Of a stretch of 64,000 bases of DNA, positions 16,950-23,932 are shown one piece after another (the stretch's first letter is position 1; every line of letters begins with the position of its first letter). The DNA comes from G963662985 sp963662985 (lineage in GTDB: Bacteria > Chloroflexota > Anaerolineae > Anaerolineales > UBA11579): the NCBI GenBank assembly GCA_963662985.1, contig OY760067.1, positions 1,364,001 through 1,428,000 of the forward strand. Direction: 5' to 3'. A program made the position numbers and the translations under genes. The notes beneath the pieces were generated by a model. The model saw only the letters and a list, made by a program, of their open reading frames with translations. It was not told the origin of the DNA and ran no database searches.

Positions 16950-19334
16950 ATGAGTGATAAAAATAATCACAATAACGATCTGCCAGATTGGCTGAAAGAT
17001 TTTGAACCAGAGGATGATTCTTCTGAAAAAAATCAAAATAATGATGGCAAAGATAGACTCTCTAATGATGATTGGTTGAGTTCTTTAAGTGAAGATCTTG
17101 AAAAAGAAAAGAAAGAACAAGAATGGACTGAAGAAGAAAAATCTGTTCTTTCAAAAGATAGAGGGATAGATTCCACTCAAGAATTTCTTTATGAAATTGA
17201 GAATATGATCGATGATCGATCTTATCTTAATCTTGGCGATCGTGCAGAACACGTGGCAGATGGCAACGATTGGAAAGGGTGGGATAATGAATCATCAGAT
17301 GCAGACAATGATGAATGGCTTTCTAGCTTTTCTTTTGAGGGGAATTTGAGCGGCGATGAGAAAGAGGAAGCTGATGAACCAGTTTCTGCTTTTTCAGAAG
17401 AAGTTTCTTTAGATGATCCATTTGAGCAACCAAGCAATACTGAAGGGCAAAAGGCTATCAATTTAGATGCAACTCCCGATTGGCTAAAAGATGCTACGAA
17501 TGATGAAGAAGATTCAGTGATTGACAGCTTTGTTGATGATTTTTTGAATGGGTTGAGTAATGATGTTTCGGAAGAACAGAGTAAAGTTGAAGAAAATCCA
17601 TTCAATGAAGAAGAAAGTCAAGCGCTAGAAAATGTGTTTGCTGAGAAAGGGCATTTAGAAGAAGTTAACCCTGCTTCTCAAGAGAATGTTTTTGAAACAG
17701 ACAATGATGGGTTTTCTATTGCAGAAAACACAGGGAAAAATGAAGATTTACCTGATTGGTTACAAGACATTCCAACTGAAAGCAATCAAGTTGAAGCAAC
17801 ATCTTCTCAAAATACAAATGCTGCATTTGATTTATCTGCTTTTGAAGAAGATGGTCTTTCTGAAGACAATAACGCAGAAGATGATCTTCCTGATTGGTTA
17901 AAAGATAGTGTTGAGGAAGATGCTTTAGAACAATCTAAATCTAAGCCAAGTACTGATATATTTGCTGGTGCAGATATTTCTGATACTCAAGATGTAACGC
18001 CGGCAAATTCAGAACATTCTCTATTTTCACAAAATAGTGATGCTTCACAAACACCAAAACCCGTTACAGATTCTTTGTCTGAGGAATTAGAGGAAGAAGC
18101 ATTATCTGTAATGGATAGTTTCTCTTCTATCTCTGATGATGCTTTAGATGAAATAGATCTGTTTGATTCAGACATTGATTTGGAAGATGATCTTGAGACG
18201 ACTGATGAAAATAAAAATGTACCATTTTCTGAAGAGATGCCTTCTTTAAACCGTTCTGAGATGCCAGCTTGGATGAATGCAATTCGTCCTTCAGATGTAA
18301 AAGAAGAATCAAGAGAAGAACTGATCGCTTCTCAACCAGAAGTCAAGATTGGTCCTTTGGCAGGGTTACGTGGTGTGATTCCTGCAGAGCCTGAAGTGGT
18401 TTCTTTTGCCAACCCCGCGAATCCAGAAGGTTCGTTGCAAGTGACCAACCAACAATCTGCATTTGCTTCTTTGTTGGAAGAATTATTTGATGGAAGCGCT
18501 GAGCAAGCAAAACCCAAAAATCAAAAAGTAACCAACCATAAACGAGGTTGGCTTTTGGTTCCTTTGTTATTAGTAGCAGCATTATTGGCGGCAAATTTTG
18601 TGAACGTTCCGCAAATCAATGCTCCGATGACACCTGCTAATCAATCTTTTGCAGATGTGATCACCAGCTTGCCAACAGAGGCGAACGTTTTGTTTGTACT
18701 TGACTATCAATTAGGTGTCTATCAAGAACTTCATACAGGGTTGAATAATTTGATGATCGAGATGGATGATATCAATGCGAATGTATATACCATTACTACT
18801 AAGCCAATGGGCAATGGTCTAGGAAATATGTTGATTGATGATTATCCAAGTGTTTCGATTATTCCATTGGGATATTTAACAGGGAATGCGTCTGCTATTT
18901 CACAATTTGCTTATGATCTAAGTGTTGCCCCAAATGCAGATCTGTTACCGATCACTTTACGACAATTAAACCATTTTGATGCGATTATTTTATTGACGGA
19001 TGGAATCAATAATTTGCAAAATTGGGCAGAACAAGCTGGACCTGCTTTGCCAGATGCACCTTTGCTGGTGTTATCTAGTGCAAAGATTAAGCCGATTGTA
19101 GCATCTTATTATCAAACTTCTCCTCAACGAGTAGATGGATATTTAAGTGGTTATTTTGAAAGTATCACTTATCAAAAATATCTCTTACCGAATATCTCTC
19201 AAAACACTGAAACTTGGGATGCGGTTTATTTGGTTACCATTACGGTGATTGTGTTATTAATGATCGGGAGCACTGTCAGCTTGATGGGAAATTTATTGGA
19301 GGGATTGCGAAAAGAAAGGAAGGAAAAGAAATGA
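16950..19334 (+). CDS. Large acidic PDWL-repeat membrane protein
   Basis: A 794-residue protein. About 530 N-terminal residues are acidic, Ser-rich and probably disordered, carrying short repeats of the type (L/T)PDW-L-(K/Q)-D near residues 11, 174, 266 and 312, looser copies (DDWLSS, DEWLSS) near 40 and 121, and MPAWMNAI near 437. A span (WLLVPLLLVAALLAANFV, about 533-550) is followed by a globular region of about 200 residues (NVLFVLDYQLGVYQE, HFDAIILLTDGINNLQNW, RVDGYLSGYFESI) and a second span before a basic tail. The repeats look like docking motifs on a cytoplasmic arm. Its end overlaps the next gene by ATGA. Family not named. Confidence 0.75.
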   Translation: MSDKNNHNNDLPDWLKDFEPEDDSSEKNQNNDGKDRLSNDDWLSSLSEDLEKEKKEQEWTEEEKSVLSKDRGIDSTQEFLYEIENMIDDRSYLNLGDRAEHVADGNDWKGWDNESSDADNDEWLSSFSFEGNLSGDEKEEADEPVSAFSEEVSLDDPFEQPSNTEGQKAINLDATPDWLKDATNDEEDSVIDSFVDDFLNGLSNDVSEEQSKVEENPFNEEESQALENVFAEKGHLEEVNPASQENVFETDNDGFSIAENTGKNEDLPDWLQDIPTESNQVEATSSQNTNAAFDLSAFEEDGLSEDNNAEDDLPDWLKDSVEEDALEQSKSKPSTDIFAGADISDTQDVTPANSEHSLFSQNSDASQTPKPVTDSLSEELEEEALSVMDSFSSISDDALDEIDLFDSDIDLEDDLETTDENKNVPFSEEMPSLNRSEMPAWMNAIRPSDVKEESREELIASQPEVKIGPLAGLRGVIPAEPEVVSFANPANPEGSLQVTNQQSAFASLLEELFDGSAEQAKPKNQKVTNHKRGWLLVPLLLVAALLAANFVNVPQINAPMTPANQSFADVITSLPTEANVLFVLDYQLGVYQELHTGLNNLMIEMDDINANVYTITTKPMGNGLGNMLIDDYPSVSIIPLGYLTGNASAISQFAYDLSVAPNADLLPITLRQLNHFDAIILLTDGINNLQNWAEQAGPALPDAPLLVLSSAKIKPIVASYYQTSPQRVDGYLSGYFESITYQKYLLPNISQNTETWDAVYLVTITVIVLLMIGSTVSLMGNLLEGLRKERKEKK

Positions 19335-19993
19335 CATCAACTTTAGAACCCGTTGGTACCTTCTTAGCTTTTGTAATCACTTTGATGGTTCTTTCCTATG
19401 TTTTTGGAGATAATCCTCTTTATCGTTTAGCTAGTTATATTTTTGTTGGTTCATCAGCAGGGTATATTGCTGCGGTGCTAATCAAAGATGTTTTATTAGT
19501 ACGTTTACAAGGGGTGACGGTTGGTGGCGTGACAGCAAATGAAATTTCCATGTTAGTAGTTTTAGCAATTTTTAGTTTGTTGTTATTAGGGAAAGTAAAC
19601 CCCACATTTGCTTTTATTGGCAATGTTCCCATGGCAATGATTGTGGGAGTTGGCACTGCAGTGGCAATTTCTGGAGCTGTGGTGGGGACCTTATTGCCTA
19701 ATTTGATGGGGCTGGGGGCAGGTGCTTCTTTGAGTCAAGCACCAATCATATTATTATCGTTATTTGGTACTGTTGCGACTTTAATCTATTTTAATTTTAC
19801 ATTTTTGAAAAAAGAGAATAATCCTAAAGAACCCCCTCTGTGGATGAGAATTTTTTCTAAGATTGGAAAGTTTTTTATCATGGTGTCTTTAGGTGTTGTT
19901 TTTGCAGGCGTTTTGACGGCATCAATCAATGCTTTGGTTGATGGGTTTGCGTTCTTTAGTGAAATGCTTAGAATTGCGTTGAATATTAATTGA
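19331..19993 (+). CDS. Polytopic membrane protein of the DUF6754/MutL-like operon
   Basis: A 220-residue protein with about six hydrophobic segments (PVGTFLAFVITLMVLSYVFG, then YIFVGSSAGYIAAVLI, EISMLVVLAIFSLLLLG, AMIVGVGTAVAISGAVVG and two more). The ATG at 19331 overlaps the stop of the PDWL-repeat gene (ATGA), which fixes the start and suggests translational coupling; an upstream in-frame start at 19214 would lie deep inside that gene. The Gly/Ala/Val-rich centre resembles a small channel-like or scaffold membrane protein, but no family is recognised. Confidence 0.72.
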   Translation: MTSTLEPVGTFLAFVITLMVLSYVFGDNPLYRLASYIFVGSSAGYIAAVLIKDVLLVRLQGVTVGGVTANEISMLVVLAIFSLLLLGKVNPTFAFIGNVPMAMIVGVGTAVAISGAVVGTLLPNLMGLGAGASLSQAPIILLSLFGTVATLIYFNFTFLKKENNPKEPPLWMRIFSKIGKFFIMVSLGVVFAGVLTASINALVDGFAFFSEMLRIALNIN

Positions 19994-19994
19994 T

Positions 19995-21752
19995 ATGAGA
20001 AAAAATAAATTTGAATCCAGATCTTTGATTATCGCTGATATAGGCAATATGCAAACGCAAGTCACTTTGTTTGATAATGTGAATGGCGGTTATCGTTATC
20101 TTGCTACGGGGAAAGCAATGACAACTGCTTTTGAACCACTCTATAATTTTCAGGATGGATTGTTAGAAGCCTTTTATCAATTAGAGACGATCTCTGGGCA
20201 AACTTTAATGAACCAAGAGGGGCAACTTTTAATGCCTGTAGCAGATGATATGGGTGTGGATAATTTTGGAGCGTCTTTCTCGGCAGGTGAAGCAATCAAA
20301 GTAGTCTTAATCGGCTTACTAGAAAGTGTTTCTATTCAAAGTGCAAAACGTGTCATCCGCAAAGTTCCTGCTCATTTAATTGAAACGATGGATTTGGCTT
20401 CAATGGATCGCGTAGAAAATTTGGTGGACAAGATTGTTTCTGAAAAGCCAGAATTGATCTTCATCACTGGTGGAACCGATCAAGGCGCAGTGAAATCATT
20501 GTTACGGTTGGTCAATATTGTTCGCATGGCGATCTATCTTTTACCAGAACATATGCGCCCTCGAGTGCTTTACGCTGGTAATGCCCAAGTGGCGCCACGG
20601 GTGAATCAATTACTTGCTCCTTTTACGAAAGTGTATGTGACTGAGAATGTTCGCCCAGCATTAAAGCAAGAAAATCTAGAAGCTGCAATCAATATTTTCT
20701 ATTCTATTTTTAAAGAAATTCAAATGGAGAAGATCCAAGGGCTAAGTACTTTGGACCGTTTGTCTTCGGGCACTTTAATCCCAATTTCGATGGGGTATCG
20801 AAATATGTTCCAGTTTTTCTCAAAGACATCGGATAAGAAGATTCTGGGAGTCAATTTAAGTTCTCGTGGTGTCTTAGTTGGATATTCAACAAAAGATGCT
20901 TATGACATGACCGTTTTTTCTGACTTTGGCTCTGGTACAGGGTTGCAAAATGCAATGACGCAATTGTCGTATGATGACATCGGAAAATGGATTCCGATTG
21001 AAATCCCTAAAAGTTATGTACTTGATTTTATCCAAAACCGCATACTTTATCCCAAAAGCGTTCCTACACGTGTGGAAGGTATGTATATTGAAAATGCGAT
21101 TACAACAGCATTAGTACATCAAAGTTTGAAACGTAGTCATGTGAAATTGGATAATCCTTTCCGTTCGGTACGCAATACGAACGGGATATCTGCTTTTGAT
21201 AAGATTTATTTGAGTGGTTACGCTCTAACGCGTAATTTGGAACGATTTGAAAATTTGATTATGATGTTGAACGCACTGCAACCGAGTGGATTAAGTGAAT
21301 TGGTGATTGATAAGAATAATTTATTATCTTCTCTTGGCGTTGCCGCACAAATTAATCCGTTGTTGGCTGTGCAAGTTTTTGAAAATTCTCCCATCTCATT
21401 TGCACATGTAATCGCTCCGGTGGGTAAAACCAATCCTAAATTGCCGGTGTTGCAAATGAAGATTACAACAGAAGAGGGGCAATCAAAAGTATATGAATTT
21501 AAAGCAGATATGATCTACCGAGTGCCTTTGCGTATTGGTCGTCATGTTAAATTAGAATTACAACCATTGCAAAAAACAGATATCGGCTGGGGCCCTGGGC
21601 GTGGTGGAGAATATCCTGAATTGATCCAAGGGAGTATGGTAGGTTTTGTGGTGGATACTCGTAACCGTCCTTATCAGCCCACCAATAATAAACAGATCCA
21701 GCAACAACTCAATCAGAATTGGTTGAACTCTCTGCAGCGGAAGGTGAAATGA
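19995..21752 (+). CDS. GlmL/MutL-family ASKHA protein
   Basis: A 585-residue soluble protein of the glutamate-mutase-associated MutL/GlmL family, with the actin/hsp70-like ASKHA ATPase plan. The first phosphate loop is ADIGNMQTQVTLFD, the second DFGSGTGLQNAM near residue 313; other family marks are FITGGTDQGAVKSLLRL and YAGNAQVAPRVNQLL. GlmL proteins are supposed repair or chaperone factors of B12-dependent glutamate mutase, but neither GlmS nor GlmE lies in the window, and here the gene sits among membrane proteins. The role is more likely in the envelope system. It starts 1 bp after the preceding stop. Confidence 0.8.
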   Translation: MRKNKFESRSLIIADIGNMQTQVTLFDNVNGGYRYLATGKAMTTAFEPLYNFQDGLLEAFYQLETISGQTLMNQEGQLLMPVADDMGVDNFGASFSAGEAIKVVLIGLLESVSIQSAKRVIRKVPAHLIETMDLASMDRVENLVDKIVSEKPELIFITGGTDQGAVKSLLRLVNIVRMAIYLLPEHMRPRVLYAGNAQVAPRVNQLLAPFTKVYVTENVRPALKQENLEAAINIFYSIFKEIQMEKIQGLSTLDRLSSGTLIPISMGYRNMFQFFSKTSDKKILGVNLSSRGVLVGYSTKDAYDMTVFSDFGSGTGLQNAMTQLSYDDIGKWIPIEIPKSYVLDFIQNRILYPKSVPTRVEGMYIENAITTALVHQSLKRSHVKLDNPFRSVRNTNGISAFDKIYLSGYALTRNLERFENLIMMLNALQPSGLSELVIDKNNLLSSLGVAAQINPLLAVQVFENSPISFAHVIAPVGKTNPKLPVLQMKITTEEGQSKVYEFKADMIYRVPLRIGRHVKLELQPLQKTDIGWGPGRGGEYPELIQGSMVGFVVDTRNRPYQPTNNKQIQQQLNQNWLNSLQRKVK

Positions 21753-21795
21753 TGGGATGTGGCATGATTTTTGCATATTTTAAGGAGTATAAGAA

Positions 21796-22848
21796 ATGCT
21801 AACTCCAGTGAAACATATTGCACCTTTGGTGAACTTCACCGTGAAGCGGGTTTTACCCGTAGAAGGTACGGTGTTGGTGCGTGTGGGCCAAGACGTGAGC
21901 CCTGCAGATGTGGTGGCACAAACAATTTTGAAACCTAAGTTTCGCATGATTGATGCCGCTGGAAGTTTAGGGATCCAAAACAAAGAGCTGAAAAAATATT
22001 TAAAGCGTAAAGTTGGTGAAAAGATCTCTAAAAATGGCATTTTAGCAGAAAAAGAAGGAATTGTCGTTCGCGAGATTCGTGCACCTGAAAATTGCAAATT
22101 GGTGGCAGTGAGTGGTGGGCAGTTGTTGCTAGAACTTGAAGTAGAACCTACAAAGGTGCTATCTGGAGTGCGTGGCAGTGTAAAAACCATTGAAACAGGA
22201 TTTGGTGCCATCATCGAAACTACCGGTGCATGTATTGAAGGTGTTTGGGGAAACGACAAAACTAGTTTTGGCATTTTATCTGTCGTTGCAAAATCTACGG
22301 ATCATAAATTTGCAATTGACGATATGGACGTTAACATGCGGGGAAGCATTCTTTTCGCTGGATTTTGTGGTGACAAAAAGGCACTTGAATTTGCAGAAGA
22401 AATTGGCATTCGAGGGATTATCTTAGGTAGTATGTCATCAGAATTAATTCCAACTGCAGAAAAAGTTTCTTTCCCGATTGTTGTGTTGGATGGCTTTGGG
22501 CATATCGAAATGGATTCAATGACCTTTAATATAATCGCAACCAACAAAGAGCGTGAAGTGACCTTAATTGGTGACAAACAAAATCGCTATAATGGCGTAC
22601 GCCCCTTGGTTACCATTCCTTTACCTACTACGATGGATGCTGAAGAATTAGTACTGTTACATCGTATGCGAAAAGGATCTCGAGTTCGGGTGACCAATTG
22701 TTTCAAACAAGGGAAAGTTGGAGAGATCATTGGTTTTGTGGATCATCTTCAGAGTTATCCAAGTGGTGTGAAGGCAAAATCCGCCAGAGTGCGCATTGAT
22801 GAAGTGGAATTGATTTTGCCTATCGGTAATTTAGAAATTATTGAATAA
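21796..22848 (+). CDS. Conserved protein with sandwich-like N-part and KOW-like C-part
   Basis: A 350-residue soluble protein. The first 130 residues resemble beta sandwich-hybrid domains (VLVRVGQDVSPADVVAQTIL, then GIVVREIRAPENCKLVAV), the type that carries lipoyl/biotinyl groups or forms structural modules; no biotinyl Met-Lys-Met is seen. The middle (ILFAGFCGDKKALEFAEEIG, IRGIILGSMSSELIP) looks alpha/beta. The last 60 residues resemble a KOW motif (GSRVRVTNCFKQGKVGEIIG) as in NusG-like proteins. An AAGGAG site precedes the ATG. Follows the MutL-like gene by 43 bp. Function unknown. Confidence 0.65.
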   Translation: MLTPVKHIAPLVNFTVKRVLPVEGTVLVRVGQDVSPADVVAQTILKPKFRMIDAAGSLGIQNKELKKYLKRKVGEKISKNGILAEKEGIVVREIRAPENCKLVAVSGGQLLLELEVEPTKVLSGVRGSVKTIETGFGAIIETTGACIEGVWGNDKTSFGILSVVAKSTDHKFAIDDMDVNMRGSILFAGFCGDKKALEFAEEIGIRGIILGSMSSELIPTAEKVSFPIVVLDGFGHIEMDSMTFNIIATNKEREVTLIGDKQNRYNGVRPLVTIPLPTTMDAEELVLLHRMRKGSRVRVTNCFKQGKVGEIIGFVDHLQSYPSGVKAKSARVRIDEVELILPIGNLEIIE

Positions 22849-22890
22849 TATAGAAAGAGATTTCCTCAATTTAAACAAAGGAGAAAACCA

Positions 22891-23502
22891 ATGTTAGATG
22901 ATTTTGATATCGAACAATTTGCAGAAGACGAAGAAGAACCAGTAACCCATGCGTTGGAAGACGATGGCTTTGATGATGAAGGTGACAGCCCGAAAAAGGG
23001 TGGTGGCTTAGGTCGTTTTCTTGCTATATTCATGGGAATTGGTATTGTTTTAGTAGTTCTTGTTGGTGCCGTTTACTTGATGATGAAAGGCCGCCAAGCA
23101 GATCAAAATGCTGCTGCAGATGCAGCCAGTCAAACACAAATTGCAGCCGAAGCAACTTCTGCTTATGAAGAAGCCTTGTTTGCTCAATCAGCAACAGAAA
23201 CCGCGTTTCAATTTGCTGCTCAATCTCAACCCACTAACACTCCTGCACCAGTAAACACAGCCACTCCTGTTTCTCAACCGACACAAGATCCGCGCACGGC
23301 AACAGTGCAAGCTTTGTTAACGCAGGCATCTGTGGCACAAACACAGGCGGCAAATGCACAGCTTACTATCACTCCAACCCCCACAGCTTTGCCTAACACC
23401 GGCTTTTTGGATGATTACGGCCCCACTGGCATGATCTTTGCTGCGGTGATGTTGATTGTTGTAATCTTCTTCTCCAGAAAGATTCGTACCCAAGAAAATT
23501 AA
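22891..23502 (+). CDS. Bitopic protein with LPNTG sorting-type C-terminus
   Basis: A 203-residue protein: 45 acidic cytoplasmic residues, a span (FLAIFMGIGIVLVVLVGAVY), an Ala/Gln-rich and Thr/Pro-rich outer stalk, then LPNTG near residue 168, a second hydrophobic stretch (GMIFAAVMLIVVIFFS) and a basic tail (RKIRTQ). The last three elements match a sortase cell-wall sorting signal, yet the N-terminus looks like an uncleaved anchor rather than a signal peptide. AAAGGAG precedes the ATG. It ends the seven-gene run. No sortase gene is in the window. Confidence 0.7.
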   Translation: MLDDFDIEQFAEDEEEPVTHALEDDGFDDEGDSPKKGGGLGRFLAIFMGIGIVLVVLVGAVYLMMKGRQADQNAAADAASQTQIAAEATSAYEEALFAQSATETAFQFAAQSQPTNTPAPVNTATPVSQPTQDPRTATVQALLTQASVAQTQAANAQLTITPTPTALPNTGFLDDYGPTGMIFAAVMLIVVIFFSRKIRTQEN

Positions 23503-23538
23503 GAGAATCATCGCAAAACTTTTGGATTTTCTCTTAAT
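23498..23538 (+). terminator. Hairpin at the end of the seven-gene run
   Basis: Perfect 10-bp inverted repeat ATTAAGAGAA/TTCTCTTAAT spanning the stop codon, without a long T run. May be an RNA-processing or weak termination element. Confidence 0.5.
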
Positions 23539-23563
23539 CATAAGGTAAAAAACTCTGCAAACG

Positions 23564-23589
23564 AAAGGCGACCAAAAGATCGCCTTTTT
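23564..23589 (+). terminator. Terminator of the seven-gene run
   Basis: AAAGGCGA/TCGCCTTT with T run, 62 bp after the last stop. Confidence 0.85.
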
Positions 23590-23648
23590 GCTTTAAATGA
23601 ATTAAAAATACAGGATAAAAAAACGAAGCATATTCTGGTTAACTTTTC

Positions 23649-23654
23649 TATAAT
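23649..23654 (+). promoter_or_regulatory. -10 box TATAAT only 5 bp before an ATG
   Basis: TATAAT ends at 23654 and the ATG is at 23660, so transcription would start at or next to the start codon. No Shine-Dalgarno and no clear -35 are seen. Confidence 0.45.
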
Positions 23655-23659
23655 TAAGT

Positions 23660-23932
23660 ATGGAAAAAAATCAGAACTTAGAATGGATGCTCTGGCAAAT
23701 TTCTATTGTAGAAAATGAACAACCTCCTGCCTATCATTTGGTGCATGCAATTTGTTATTTTATTGAAAAATATGGACAAGTGCCCAATCGTTGTGAAGTG
23801 TCTGATGGTTGGAAAGGCATTTTGGATGTTTATGAAGGGGTGGAAATTACTCACACTAAGAGTGTCCAAAACAATAGTCTTATGTTGGCTTTTGATGAAA
23901 GTTTGGAGGCACACAAAACCAAGATCTATTGA
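23660..23932 (+). CDS. Small hypothetical protein
   Basis: A 90-residue soluble protein (WMLWQISIVENEQPPAYHL, then YFIEKYGQVPNRCEVSDGW and LDVYEGVEITHTKSV). No domain recognised, no membrane span, no signal peptide. The mix of residues looks like a real folded protein, and an upstream -10 box supports expression, possibly from a leaderless transcript. It converges with comEC and the two stops overlap by 7 bp. No function can be proposed. Confidence 0.6.
   Translation: MEKNQNLEWMLWQISIVENEQPPAYHLVHAICYFIEKYGQVPNRCEVSDGWKGILDVYEGVEITHTKSVQNNSLMLAFDESLEAHKTKIY

Noticed and set aside
19995..21752. Direct call as glutamate mutase chaperone GlmL
   Set aside because: No mutase subunits in the window; operon context points elsewhere.
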